From contig CANPYK010000005.1 in assembly GCA_947588605.1 (NCBI GenBank), positions 39,249-103,248 of the forward strand: a stretch of DNA of 64,000 nucleotides, read 5' to 3'. Source of the stretch: an uncultured Oscillospiraceae bacterium (GTDB lineage: Bacteria > Bacillota > Clostridia > Oscillospirales > Oscillospiraceae). The first letter of the stretch is position 1, and each line of letters opens with the position of its first letter. The notes under the pieces were generated by a model. It was not told where the DNA came from, searched no databases, and saw only the letters and a program-made list of their open reading frames with translations. Both the position numbers and the translations under genes were made by a program. Below are positions 26,376 through 37,997 of the stretch, piece by piece.

Positions 26376-28076
26376 TTACTCCGCCGAGATCATATAATAG
26401 TACACCGGCTGCCCCCCCGCGATGAGCTGGGTGTCGGCGTCGGGGAAGGCGGCATGGAGCTTGTCGGCGACGGACTGGGCGTCCTCGGCGGAGACGTCCT
26501 CGCCGTAGAAGACGGTGAGGATCTCCGGGTCGAAGTCCCGGACGGCGTCGCTGATGCGGCCGATGAGGTCGGCAAGGTCGGAGGTGCTGGCCAGGAGCTG
26601 GTTTTCCAGAAGCGCCAGATACTCCCCGGCGCGGATCTCCGCCCCGTCGAACTCGGAGTCCCTGGCCGCGTAAGTCACGAGGGCCGTGTGGACGGTGCCG
26701 CAGGCGTCGGTCATGGCCTCGGTGAGGTCGCCGGCGTCCAGCGTGTCGTCGAAGCACACCAGGGCCGAGATGCCCTGGGGGACGGTCTTGGAGGGGATGA
26801 CCACCACGTTCTTCTCCGTGAGCCGGTCGCACTGCTGGGCGGCCATGATGATGTTCTTGTTGTTGGGCAGGACGAAGACCGTCTCCGCCGGGACGGACTG
26901 GACCGCCCGCAGGATATCCTCCGTGGAGGGGTTCATGGTCTGCCCGCCGGTGACCAGGGCGTCCACGCCCAGATTCTTGAAGACCGCCTCCATGCCGTGC
27001 CCCGCGCACACGGCCACGAGGCCGTAGGGCTTCTCCGGCGGCACGTCCACGGGCTCGGACTGGCCCTCCATGGCCTCCAGCTCCTTCTCCACCTGGGCCA
27101 AATCATCGGTGGACTGGGCCTTGCGGCCGGCGGCCAGGTCGTCGCGCTGGGTGACCATGTTCTCGATCTTGGCAAGCTCCAGCGTGCCGTACTGCTGGGC
27201 GGCGTTCAGGGCGTCGCCGGGGGTGTTGGTGTGGACGTGAACCTTGAAGGCGTCGTCGTCCTCGCCGATGACCAGACTGTCGCCGATGGAGCTCAAGTAC
27301 TCCCGGAAGGGGTCCAGGTCCACATCCGGGTCGGATTTCCGGACGATGAAGACGGTGTCGAAGGCGAAGGTGATCTCCTCGTCCCCCATGCCGGCAAAAT
27401 TCGCGCCGGCCTCCTTGGAATCGTCCACAAAGACGTGCTCGATGGGCTGCCCCAGCACGGCGGAGAGCATCCCCCGCAGGACACACTGGAAGCCCTTGCC
27501 TCCGGCGTCCACCACGCCGGCCTTCTTGAGAACGGGGTTTTGCTCCACGGTGTGGGCCAGGGCCTCGTCGCCGGCGGCGATCATGGCGTCAAGGAGGGCC
27601 TCGAAGTCCTCCCCCTGCTTGCCGTATGTAACGCCGGCCTCGGCGGCCAGGCGCGAGACGGTGAGGATGGTCCCCTCCGTGGGGCGCATCACGGCTTTAT
27701 AGGCCACCTCCACCCCGCGCTGGAGGGCGGCGGCGAACTCCGGGGCGGTGCAGGTCACCTTCTCCTTCAGGCTCTTGCCGACGCCGCGGAAGAGGAGGGA
27801 GAGAATGACGCCGGAGTTGCCCCGGGCGCCCCGCAGAAGGGCGCTGGCCACGCAGTCGGCCACGGCGGTGACGGAGTCGAACCGCCCGGCCTTCAGGGCC
27901 GTGACGCCGGCGTTGAGGGTGAGGCTCATGTTGGTGCCGGTGTCCCCGTCGGGCACCGGGAAGACATTCAGCTCGTTGATCTGCTGCTTCTGGCTCTCCA
28001 AAAGGGCCGCGCCGGAGATGATCATGGACTTGAGGAGCGCGGCGTCTATCGTCTGTACCAAGGCTTTTTCCTCCAT
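26376..28076 (-). CDS. FakA/YloV-type DAK2-domain kinase
   Basis: 566 aa. FakA phosphorylates FakB-bound fatty acids using ATP. The N-terminal DhaL/DAK2 domain shows NVFPVPDGDTGTNMSLTL, with the Asp cluster for Mg-ATP, and GARGNSGVILSLLFRG; the middle and C-terminal parts match the YloV layout. The ATG at 28076 shares its A with the stop codon of the upstream YloU-like gene (TGATG), so translation is coupled. The yloU-yloV order is conserved in Firmicutes. Confidence 0.92.
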   Translation of the reverse strand: MEEKALVQTIDAALLKSMIISGAALLESQKQQINELNVFPVPDGDTGTNMSLTLNAGVTALKAGRFDSVTAVADCVASALLRGARGNSGVILSLLFRGVGKSLKEKVTCTAPEFAAALQRGVEVAYKAVMRPTEGTILTVSRLAAEAGVTYGKQGEDFEALLDAMIAAGDEALAHTVEQNPVLKKAGVVDAGGKGFQCVLRGMLSAVLGQPIEHVFVDDSKEAGANFAGMGDEEITFAFDTVFIVRKSDPDVDLDPFREYLSSIGDSLVIGEDDDAFKVHVHTNTPGDALNAAQQYGTLELAKIENMVTQRDDLAAGRKAQSTDDLAQVEKELEAMEGQSEPVDVPPEKPYGLVAVCAGHGMEAVFKNLGVDALVTGGQTMNPSTEDILRAVQSVPAETVFVLPNNKNIIMAAQQCDRLTEKNVVVIPSKTVPQGISALVCFDDTLDAGDLTEAMTDACGTVHTALVTYAARDSEFDGAEIRAGEYLALLENQLLASTSDLADLIGRISDAVRDFDPEILTVFYGEDVSAEDAQSVADKLHAAFPDADTQLIAGGQPVYYYMISAE

Positions 28077-28426
28077 CAATCAAGATTAATCGAGTCAACG
28101 AAAACATCGACGGACTTGACCTCGATGCCGGTGGCCTCGGTGATTTTGTATTTGACCTCGCTGATGATGCTCCTGCAAAGGGCGGGGATGTTGACCCCCT
28201 GATCCACGATGATGTGCAGGTCGATGAGGATGTAGTCCTCGCCGTAGGCGATGTGTACGCCCTTGCCCATGGCCTCGGGCTTCAAAAGGTGGACCAGCCC
28301 GTCGGTGACGGACCGCATGGCCATGCCCTTCACCCCGAAGCAGCTGGTGGCGGCGTCGCCCACAAGCGCGGTCAGCACCTCGGGCACGATGGATATGACG
28401 CCCAGGCTCGTTTTAAATCGTACCAT
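28076..28426 (-). CDS. Asp23/Gls24 family protein (YloU-like)
   Basis: 116 aa from the ATG at 28426 (AAAGGGGTG upstream). The family core is visible: SLGVISIVPEVLTALVGDAA, CFGVKGMAM and the C-terminal VNIPALCRSIISEVKYKI. Function is unknown, but the gene is regularly paired with fakA; the 1-bp overlap here keeps that pairing. Confidence 0.9.
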   Translation of the reverse strand: MVRFKTSLGVISIVPEVLTALVGDAATSCFGVKGMAMRSVTDGLVHLLKPEAMGKGVHIAYGEDYILIDLHIIVDQGVNIPALCRSIISEVKYKITEATGIEVKSVDVFVDSINLD

Positions 28427-28476
28427 ATCGACACCCCTTTGGTTCAAAGTCGTTTAGTTGAAGGTTGTTCTTTAGA

Positions 28477-28505
28477 ATTATAATACAAAATCCCGCCGGA
28501 TACAA
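28477..28505 (-). promoter_or_regulatory. Promoter of the yloU-fakA operon
   Basis: Minus-strand TTGTAT (28505-28500), 17-bp spacer, TATAAT (28482-28477). Confidence 0.78.
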
Positions 28506-28599
28506 CCCTCTAACGGATTTTTTCCATAATAGACAGCCGAAAAGCTCAAAAATGCCGGGAAACCTGTACGTTTTTCCCTCCCCTGGGGCAAAAAAGGGA

Positions 28600-28628
28600 T
28601 TGAATTTTGCCGGCGTTTCGTGTACAAT
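28600..28628 (+). promoter_or_regulatory. Promoter of the 60-aa membrane protein gene
   Basis: TTGAAT (28600-28605), 17-bp spacer, TACAAT (28623-28628), 29 bp before the ATG. Confidence 0.65.
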
Positions 28629-28657
28629 GGACGAAGTCATCAAAAGGGGGTCCCGCT

Positions 28658-28840
28658 ATGAGCAAAAAGACCGTGATCGTCCTCGTCTCCGTCCTCTCCG
28701 CCCTCACCGCCGTCCTCACGGCGATCATCGTTTTCCACGTACAGCTTGCGTCCTTCCTCGTCCGCTTCACCCAAAAGCCCGAAAAAGCCCCCGACCCGCC
28801 CTTCACCCCGGAAGAGCGCGAATCCTTCGCGGATATATGA
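28658..28840 (+). CDS. Small single-pass membrane protein, unknown
   Basis: 60 aa. The ATG follows AAAGGGGG, and a promoter lies at proper distance, so it is likely expressed. It has a short basic N-terminus (MSKKTVIV), one transmembrane helix (about residues 5-28), and a cytoplasmic or external tail rich in Pro and Glu. I recognise no family. Its stop is followed at once by palindromic repeats. Confidence 0.65.
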   Translation: MSKKTVIVLVSVLSALTAVLTAIIVFHVQLASFLVRFTQKPEKAPDPPFTPEERESFADI

Positions 28841-28844
28841 GAAG

Positions 28845-28955
28845 CGTAAGGGCGGGTTTGGAACCCGCCCCTACAAGCAAAATAAAGCTTATCCTAACTT
28901 CAAAGAGGCTTTCCCGAACTGTTTCGTAGGGGCGGGTTCTAAACCCGCCCGTGTG
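28845..28955. repeat. Two GGGCGGGTTT modules
   Basis: Two copies of the AACCCGCCC/GGGCGGGTT palindrome (about 28852-28876 and 28926-28951), in the short gap after the 60-aa protein. Confidence 0.75.
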
Positions 28956-29023
28956 GAGCAGTTCGGATTTTGCTTATCTGAATGGCTTTGCTCCGGCAGG
29001 AGGGAATTTTTTGGACAGGACCC

Positions 29024-29467
29024 TTACCTCCCCGTGGACCCGAAGCCCCCCTCGCCCCGCTGGGTGTCGGTGAGCTCCTGGACCTCCACAAAATCGGCGA
29101 GCATGACGGGCATGATCACCAGCTGCGCCACCCGGTCGCCGGGGTTGACGGTGACGGGCGCGGCGGCGTGGTTGTGGAGGGCCACCATGTACTCGCCGCG
29201 GTAGTCGGAGTCCACCACGCCCACCTTGTTGGCCGGGGCAAGCCCCTGTTTGGAGGCGAGGCCCGAGCGGGCGAAGACGAACCCGGCGTACCCCTCCGGG
29301 ATCTCGGCGGTGAGGCCGGTGTGGATGAAGACCGTCTCCCCGGGGGCGGCGGTGACGGGCGCGTCCATGCAGGCGCGCAGGTCCGCCCCGGCGGAGAAGG
29401 GCGAGCCCCGGGAGGGCAGGACGGCCCTGGGGTCCAGCTTTTTGACCTTGACGGTGATGGGTTCCAT
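29024..29467 (-). CDS. dut: dUTP diphosphatase
   Basis: 147 aa, trimeric dUTPase type; it hydrolyses dUTP to dUMP. Conserved motifs in order: SAGADLRA (1), FARSGLA (3), NKVGVVDSDYRGEY (4, 2-like), GDRVAQLVI and the C-terminal RGEGGFGSTG loop that closes over the substrate. The ribosome site AAAGGA is just upstream. Confidence 0.96.
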   Translation of the reverse strand: MEPITVKVKKLDPRAVLPSRGSPFSAGADLRACMDAPVTAAPGETVFIHTGLTAEIPEGYAGFVFARSGLASKQGLAPANKVGVVDSDYRGEYMVALHNHAAAPVTVNPGDRVAQLVIMPVMLADFVEVQELTDTQRGEGGFGSTGR

Positions 29468-29537
29468 ATGGTTGTTCCTTTCTGTGTGGTCATTTGAAGG
29501 GGCCGCCGTGGGCGGCGGCCCGTACAGGGGATTCGAT

Positions 29538-30455
29538 TTATTTCAGGGAATTGACATATTTCGCGGCGGCGGTGGCGGCTACGGCGCCGTCGGCGGCGGC
29601 GGTGACGAGCTGGCGGAGAGACTTTTGCCGGCCGTCTCCCGCCACCCAGACGCCGGGGGTGCCGCTCTCGCAGTCCTCGCCGGCGATGGCGTAGCCGGCC
29701 TCGTCCAGCCGGAGGACGTTGGCGAAGGCCTCGTTGTGGGGGATCATGCCGATGGCGGTGAAGACGCCGGGGGTGTCCAGGGTCGTCTCCTCCCCCGTCT
29801 CCACGTTCCGCACCCGCAGGGCGGCCACGCGGCGCTTCTCGTCCGCCAGGACCTCCACGGGGACGCAGGGCGTCAAAAATTCCACGTTTGCCTTCCCCTT
29901 GACGGCGTCCACCAGCCGCCGCTCCGCCCGGAACTCCCGGCGGCGGTGGACGATAAACACCTTTTCACACAGGGAGCTGAGGTACAGCGCGTCCTCGAAG
30001 GCCGTGTTGCCGCCGCCCACCACGGCGACCCTCCGGCCCCGGAAAAAGGCCCCGTCGCAGGAGGCGCAGGTGGAGACGCCCCGCCCCGACAGCTCCGCGC
30101 CGCCGGGACAAGTGAGCTTCCGGTGCCCCGCGCCGGTGGCGACGATCACCGCCAGCGCCTCAAAGTCTCCCTTGGCGGTGTGGACGAGCTTGCGCTCACC
30201 CTGGAGCTCGACGCCCGTGACGGCGGCGGTCAGCACCTGCGCGCCCAGAGCCTGGGCCTGCTTCTGCCAGGTGTCCGCCAGCCGCCAGCCCTCGATCTGG
30301 GGGATGGCGGGGAAATTCTCCACGCTCTGGGAGTTGATGATCTGCCCGCCGCAGACGGTGATCTCCAAGATCAGCGTGGACAGTCCCGCGCGGCGGGCGT
30401 AAACGGCGGCCGTGAGCCCGGCGGGCCCGCCGCCGATAATGATAAGGTCGTACAT
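29538..30455 (-). CDS. trxB: Thioredoxin reductase
   Basis: 305 aa, FAD/NAD(P)H-dependent. GGGPAGLTAAVYARRAGL binds FAD at the N-terminus; the redox centre is CASCDG (about residue 134, usually CATCDG); GGGNTAFEDALYLSSL is the nucleotide motif; GVWVAGDGR closes the FAD site. It is divergent from trxA, with face-to-face promoters, so the pair probably works together. Confidence 0.95.
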   Translation of the reverse strand: MYDLIIIGGGPAGLTAAVYARRAGLSTLILEITVCGGQIINSQSVENFPAIPQIEGWRLADTWQKQAQALGAQVLTAAVTGVELQGERKLVHTAKGDFEALAVIVATGAGHRKLTCPGGAELSGRGVSTCASCDGAFFRGRRVAVVGGGNTAFEDALYLSSLCEKVFIVHRRREFRAERRLVDAVKGKANVEFLTPCVPVEVLADEKRRVAALRVRNVETGEETTLDTPGVFTAIGMIPHNEAFANVLRLDEAGYAIAGEDCESGTPGVWVAGDGRQKSLRQLVTAAADGAVAATAAAKYVNSLK

Positions 30456-30481
30456 ACAATGCCTCCTTGGCGTTTTTTCAT

Positions 30482-30490
30482 ATTATACCA
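30482..30490 (-). promoter_or_regulatory. Extended -10 promoter of trxB
   Basis: Minus-strand TGGTATAAT with no good -35; the trxA -35 box is only 17 bp away on the other strand. Confidence 0.6.
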
Positions 30491-30504
30491 CACACCGAAA
30501 CAAA

Positions 30505-30533
30505 TTGACAGACTTGATCGCGGGAATTATACT
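30505..30533 (+). promoter_or_regulatory. Promoter of trxA
   Basis: TTGACA (30505-30510), 17-bp spacer, TATACT (30528-30533). Confidence 0.9.
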
Positions 30534-30564
30534 GTTGTCATCAACTCAAAAGGAGGCTTTTCCT

Positions 30565-30870
30565 ATGGCTCAACAGATAAACAGCGATTCCTTTGCCGAA
30601 AAGGTCCTGAACGTCCCCGGTCCCGTGGTGGTGGACTTCTTCGCCACCTGGTGCGGCCCCTGCAAGATGCTCGCGCCCATCCTGGAGGAGGCGGAGTCCG
30701 CCCATCCGGAGATCGCCTTCTACAAGCTGGACGTGGACGAGTCCCCGGACCTTGCCCGGGATTACGACGTCATGGGCGTCCCCACCCTCATCAAGTTCCA
30801 AAACGGCGAGGTCGCCGCCGCCAGCGTGGGCTTGGTGCCGCGGGAGGAATTGGAGACGTTCCTGGGCTGA
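30565..30870 (+). CDS. trxA: Thioredoxin
   Basis: 101 aa. The redox motif WCGPC lies in VVVDFFATWCGPCKML (about residues 21-36), and the cis-Pro loop is VMGVPTLIKF. It starts at the ATG with AAAGGAGG 8 bp upstream. It reduces protein disulfides and receives electrons from the divergent trxB product. Confidence 0.97.
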   Translation: MAQQINSDSFAEKVLNVPGPVVVDFFATWCGPCKMLAPILEEAESAHPEIAFYKLDVDESPDLARDYDVMGVPTLIKFQNGEVAAASVGLVPREELETFLG

Positions 30871-31223
30871 AACGCCTGCCAAAAAGGTTGCGCCGCACTG
30901 CGGCGCAATTTTTTATAAAAGCGGCGCAAAGCGCCGCATCCTTGTTCCCCCGACCCCTTTTTCGGAAAAAGGGGTGCCGCCGCGGCGGCGGGGTATTCGA
31001 GCCTTCGTCCCTCGTCCCCCGTCTTAGCCTTCCCCACAAAGTGGGGAAGGTGGCGCCCGCAGGCGCCGGATGAGGTGGGTGCGTTCATTGGATTGCTTCC
31101 GAAAATACGCGCCCGCCCCCGTCTCGGAGCCCCCTCCTCGTAGGAGGGGGGCAGGGGGGGAAGCGAGCGTAGGATGACAGACCCGTCCCAATACCCCTCG
31201 CCCGCCGCTGGGCCGGGGGCTTT
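30871..31223. repeat. Composite repeat block between trxA and uvrA
   Basis: About 30882-31087 is a near-identical direct copy of 940-1137 (modules GGTTGCGCCGC, CCCCTTTTTCGGAAAAAGGGG, CCTTCCCCACAAAGTGGGGA, GCGCCCGCAGGCGCC). A CCTCCTCGTAGGAGG module follows at about 31131-31152. No gene. Confidence 0.85.
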
Positions 31224-34082
<2,859 letters not shown>

Positions 34083-34138
34083 AGCAAAGCTGTCTCCTTG
34101 GAGAATAAAAGGTTGAGTTTGGGTCATCGTAACGTATT

Positions 34139-34147
34139 ATTATACCA
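34139..34147 (-). promoter_or_regulatory. Extended -10 promoter of uvrA
   Basis: Minus-strand TGGTATAAT (34147-34139), without a convincing -35. No LexA/DinR-type box (GAAC-N4-GTTC) is visible. Confidence 0.55.
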
Positions 34148-34271
34148 GACCGCGGGCAAAAAGAAAATCCCTAATTTTCAGATTTATTTTTAGTTTGGTC
34201 ATGAAATGGACATAAAATCGGGCTAAACTGATACAAGACAGGGCGCGAAGCCCAAAAAGGAGACGTTTGCC

Positions 34272-35933
34272 ATGACCTTTGACGAGTTTGAAAAGGAGCT
34301 TTTCCCGGGCGCGCCGGAAAACGCGGGACCCCAGACCCCGGAGACCCCCCAGGTCCCGGAGACCCCCGCTGCCCCGGAGACCCCCGCCGTACCGGAGCCG
34401 CCGGTCATCCCGCAGGCCGACCTGCCGGAGCCCCCTACGATCCCCCGTACGCCGGTGATCCCGGAGCCGCCGGCGACCTCCTGGACGCCGCCGGCGCCCG
34501 CCCAGCCCGCCGCCTCCTGGACGCCGGCGGGGACCTACGCCCCCGGCTGGACGCCGGAGGAGCGCCCGGTGTGGAGCGAGCCTGCCTATGAGCCCGCCCG
34601 CGCCGTGGACGAGGACGCCTACACCCCCGGCCGGTACGCCTACGGCGTCCAGGGCTTCACCCCCGCGCCGGAGCCGCCGAAAAAGAAAAAGTCCCACGCG
34701 GGGCTGAAGATCGCCTGCACCATTCTGGTGATCGTCGCCTGCGCCGCGGCCGCCGCCCTCGCCAGCTTCGGCGTGGTGCGGTTCATGATCAAGCACAACC
34801 TGGGCGGCATCAACAATAAGCAGGTGGTCATGGGAAGCTCCCTCTCCGCCGCCACCGAGAACGTCCGGGACGAGGAGCCCGCCTCCGGGGAGGTCCTCAC
34901 CGGCAATCAGATCTACAGGCTCGCCTGCGAGCAGGTGGTGGGCGTCAACACCAGCTTCACCACCAACGTCTTCGGCATGAGCAGCTCCTCCGCCGTCTCG
35001 GGCTCGGGCTTCATCGTCAGCGAGGACGGCTATATCGTCACCAACTACCACGTCATCTCCTACGCCGTGGTCTATGACGGCGAGCTTACCGTCCTCACCC
35101 ATGACGGCGTGAAGCACCCGGCCCAGATCGTGGGGTATCTGGAGTCCAACGACATTGCCGTCATCAAGATCGACGCCTCCGGCCTCAACCCGGTGGCCCT
35201 GGGGAACAGCGACAACATCCTGGTGGGCGAGGACGTCTACGCCGTGGGCAACCCCCTGGGAGAGCTGGAGTATTCCATCACCGACGGCATCGTCTCCGCC
35301 CAGGACCGGATGATCACCACCAGGGACGACATCACCGGCGACACCACCTCCATCAATATGTTCCAGATCACCGCCGCCGTCAACGCCGGCAACTCCGGCG
35401 GCCCGGTGTATAACGCCCGAGGCGAGGTCATCGGCGTGGTCACCGCCAAGTACGCCGACGAGGGCGTGGAGGGCCTGGGCTTCGCCATCCCCATCAACGA
35501 CGCCGTCTCCATCGCCCGCCAGCTCATTGAGAAGGGCTTCGTGGCCGGCGCGGGCCTGGGCATCCGGGGCACCGACGTCACCCAGGTGTGGAGCGAGTTC
35601 GCCATCCGCAACTACGACATCCCCTACGGCGTCTATGTGGACACCGTGAACGCCGGCTCCGCCGCCGAGGCCGCGGGCATCAAGGTCCGGGATATCATCA
35701 CCGCCGTGGGCGGCCGGGAGGTCACCTCCATGACCGAGCTGAAGCTGGCCCTGCGCCGCTACTCCCCCGGCGACACGGAGACCGTCACCGTCTACCGCAT
35801 GGACGATTCCCTCTACGGCGGCAAATCGGTGGAGCTGACCATCACCTTCGAGGAGCTCGTGGAGGAGACGACCACCCAGCAGCCCGAACAGCAGCAGCCC
35901 TCCATCGGCGGGTTCCCGTGGCCGTTCGGATAA
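34272..35933 (+). CDS. HtrA/DegP-type membrane serine protease with PDZ domain
   Basis: 553 aa. Residues 1-135 are a cytoplasmic, Pro/Glu-rich region with degenerate PETP repeats; after KKKKSH comes one transmembrane helix (about 145-168); then the extracellular trypsin-like domain. The catalytic triad is intact: His in TNYHVI, Asp in ESNDIAVIKI, Ser in GNSGGPV. A PDZ domain follows (about 440-530), then a Gln/Pro-rich tail. It degrades or refolds damaged exported proteins. The long cytoplasmic Pro-rich part is larger than in Bacillus HtrA. The ATG follows AAAGGAG. Confidence 0.93.
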   Translation: MTFDEFEKELFPGAPENAGPQTPETPQVPETPAAPETPAVPEPPVIPQADLPEPPTIPRTPVIPEPPATSWTPPAPAQPAASWTPAGTYAPGWTPEERPVWSEPAYEPARAVDEDAYTPGRYAYGVQGFTPAPEPPKKKKSHAGLKIACTILVIVACAAAAALASFGVVRFMIKHNLGGINNKQVVMGSSLSAATENVRDEEPASGEVLTGNQIYRLACEQVVGVNTSFTTNVFGMSSSSAVSGSGFIVSEDGYIVTNYHVISYAVVYDGELTVLTHDGVKHPAQIVGYLESNDIAVIKIDASGLNPVALGNSDNILVGEDVYAVGNPLGELEYSITDGIVSAQDRMITTRDDITGDTTSINMFQITAAVNAGNSGGPVYNARGEVIGVVTAKYADEGVEGLGFAIPINDAVSIARQLIEKGFVAGAGLGIRGTDVTQVWSEFAIRNYDIPYGVYVDTVNAGSAAEAAGIKVRDIITAVGGREVTSMTELKLALRRYSPGDTETVTVYRMDDSLYGGKSVELTITFEELVEETTTQQPEQQQPSIGGFPWPFG

Positions 35934-36796
35934 AGCTGGCTTTGAAGGCCGCTTCGCGGCCTTCAAATGCCAAGGAGATACGTGCGGAAAGCCCTCCACG
36001 AAAGGTCCGCGGACCTTTCGCGGAGGGCTTTCCTGCTGTCAAATCTCGCGCACTGCGACTCGCTAAGAGCCGCCCTTCGGGCGGTTGCTCGCTTGCATGG
36101 CGCCTGCGGGCGCTCATCGCTGCGCTCGCACACTCGATTTGACAAAAGGTATTTTTTCCGACGTACATGCCGCCGGGAAAAATGCTCGACAGGGGTTTTT
36201 AAGGGGGAGGTGGCGCGAAGCGCCGGAAGGGTCAGTGCGGCGGTGGCACCCCATCTCCGGCCTAATACTAATATCTAATTAAAACAAGTCATTCGCGACG
36301 GTCTTTTTCGCGCCAGGCTGCGTCAGCCGCCTTGGGAATACATACAGTATTCCCTGCGGCGTCTTCCTTGCCTGACACGAAAAATCCTCGCCGCTCGGTG
36401 TCTCCTTTTAAATAGATATTAGTATAAGAGCCGCCACGTCGTCGCTCAAGCCGCTTAACCTCGCCCTCCCGATGGTCGGGCTCAGGCGCTGGCTTGGCTC
36501 CTCCTTTCCCACGCGATTTTCAATCGCGTGGGAACCCTATGCGGTTGGCCTCGTGATGCACGCCTGCGGGCGTAGTTTTTCCGAAAAAGGGGTCGGGGGA
36601 ATAAGGTTGCGGCGCTTCGCGGCGCAAACCTTTTTGACCCCTTTTGGGGCAAAGGGGGCAAGGGGGATTCGAGCCCCCGTCCCCGCCGCGGCGGGCAGAT
36701 CCAAAACTGCGGAGAAGCCGCAACCTTTTTCGCCCCCCTCCTCGTAGGAGGGGGGCAGGGGGGAAGCGAAGGTGGGGAGACGGGGGCGTCTCCCTT
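35934..36796. repeat. Large repeat cluster with MITE and half of an inverted repeat
   Basis: About 860 bp with no gene. It starts with a GAAGGCCGCTTCGCGGCCTTC hairpin region (related, inverted, to 1325-1351), then a TTCCGACGTACATGCCGCCGG stretch also found near 1260-1300. The MITE lies at 36266-36424. From 36425 to about 36735 follows an inverted copy of about 48296-48602, including the perfect hairpin CCCACGCGATT/AATCGCGTGGG. A CCTCCTCGTAGGAGG module ends it. Confidence 0.8.
36266..36424. mobile_element. 159-bp MITE, copy 1
   Basis: The terminal inverted repeats are TACTAATATCTAATTAAAA and its one-mismatch complement at the other end. The element is flanked by a 3-bp direct repeat TAA (36263-36265 and 36425-36427). 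The interior forms a long imperfect hairpin (GGGAATAC...GTATTCCC at the centre). It has no coding capacity. A second copy is at 51750-51908, about 96% identical by eye, and an empty site is preserved at 48600-48602. Confidence 0.88.
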
Positions 36797-37171
36797 TTAC
36801 ACTTTTTCCTCCGTTTTCCTCTCCGGCTTTCTCTCCTGCTTCCCCTCCGCGGATTCGTGCTTCAGCTTATGCTTATTCTCCCAGTGGATGAGGACGATGA
36901 TGGCGGTACGGATGGCTATGATGCCGGCGACGATGGCGATGTCGTAGACGGTGCCGATGGTGACGGTGCGGAGGATCTCGCCGGCCAGGAGGAAGCTGAG
37001 GGACGTGGTCATGCCCTCGCCCATGATGGTCACGGCGTCGGGCTGGCGGCGGATGTGCTGGATGAGGCCCCGGATGACGGCCACCAGCAGGATGATGACG
37101 CCTATGTACTCGGTGATGCGCATGGTCCAGTCGATGATCAGCGTCAGGATGTGCTCCACGAGCTCTTCCAC
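36797..37171 (-). CDS. DUF1622 family membrane protein
   Basis: 124 aa, two or three helices: ITEYIGVIILLVAVIRGL near residue 20, SLSFLLAGEILRTVTIG and IAIVAGIIAIRTAIIVLIH, then a highly charged Lys/Glu tail. This matches DUF1622, of unknown function. It is 16 bp downstream of mscS, so probably co-transcribed with metA and mscS. Confidence 0.85.
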   Translation of the reverse strand: MEELVEHILTLIIDWTMRITEYIGVIILLVAVIRGLIQHIRRQPDAVTIMGEGMTTSLSFLLAGEILRTVTIGTVYDIAIVAGIIAIRTAIIVLIHWENKHKLKHESAEGKQERKPERKTEEKV

Positions 37172-37187
37172 AGCGTTTCCCTCCTCC

Positions 37188-37997
37188 TTAATCCTTATTG
37201 ATATGTACGTTCAGGTGCGGGTAGGTCATGGTGACGCCGTCCTCCTCGAAGGCGGCGCGGATGTTCTCCGTCAGGGCGCACTTGGCGGCGAAGAACCGGG
37301 GCGTCTCGCACCAGACCAGCGCCATATAGGTGATGGCGGAGTCATCGTAGCTCTTCACGGCCAGAATGGGCTCCGGCTCCAGCACCACCCCGTCGGTCAT
37401 TTGGGCGGCCTTGAGAAGGGCCGCCTTTACCTTTTCCGTGGAGTCCCCGTAGGAAGCGGAGACCTCCAGGTCGATGCGGCGGAACTCCCCGGCGGTGAAG
37501 TTCTCCACCTTGGAGTCCGCCACCGTGGCGTTGGGGATGTGGACCTCCCGGCCGTCGGGCATCTTCAGGATGGTATAGAAAAGCCCTACGTTCTGCACCG
37601 TCCCCGCCGTACCGCCGATGTCCACCCAGTCCCCCGCGCCGAAGGGGTGGGTCCCCAGGACGGTGATGCCGGAAAAGAGGTTGGTCAAAATGTTCTGCAC
37701 GGAGAGGGACAGCGCCAGGGACACCACCGACACGATGGCCACCAGGCTCGTCATGGGGATGCCCAGCTGGTCGGCCACGATGAGGATCACGATGATCCAC
37801 AGCGCCACGCCGATGGCCGAGCGGAGGAAGCCCTTGATGGACGCGTCCAGATGGCTCTTCCGCAGGGCCCTGTCCGTCAGCTTCAGCAGGAGTCTGCGGA
37901 CGACGACGCACACCACCAGCAGCACCGCCGTGGACAGCACCAGCCCCAGCGAGAGGCTCCCCAGGTGGATGTCATCCAAGGTTTGAAAAATTTTCAT
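37188..37997 (-). CDS. mscS: MscS-family mechanosensitive channel
   Basis: 269 aa. Three N-terminal helices are followed by the MscS pore and beta domain: [21 protein letters not shown] (pore-helix region, shown in part), [20 protein letters not shown] and [14 protein letters not shown]. Small-conductance channel that releases solutes on hypo-osmotic shock. Its start overlaps the metA stop by 4 bp (ATGA), an unusual partnership. Confidence 0.92.
   Translation of the reverse strand: MKIFQTLDDIHLGSLSLGLVLSTAVLLVVCVVVRRLLLKLTDRALRKSHLDASIKGFLRSAIGVALWIIVILIVADQLGIPMTSLVAIVSVVSLALSLSVQNILTNLFSGITVLGTHPFGAGDWVDIGGTAGTVQNVGLFYTILKMPDGREVHIPNATVADSKVENFTAGEFRRIDLEVSASYGDSTEKVKAALLKAAQMTDGVVLEPEPILAVKSYDDSAITYMALVWCETPRFFAAKCALTENIRAAFEEDGVTMTYPHLNVHINKD

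Noticed and set aside
34127..34129. Upstream ATG as uvrA start
   Set aside because: No ribosome site; the ATG at 34082 has AAGGAGA and matches family N-termini.
36655..36690. tRNA T-arm-like GGGGGATTCGAGCCCCC in repeats (also near 48350)
   Set aside because: No acceptor, D or anticodon arm around it; it is part of a dispersed repeat, not a tRNA.
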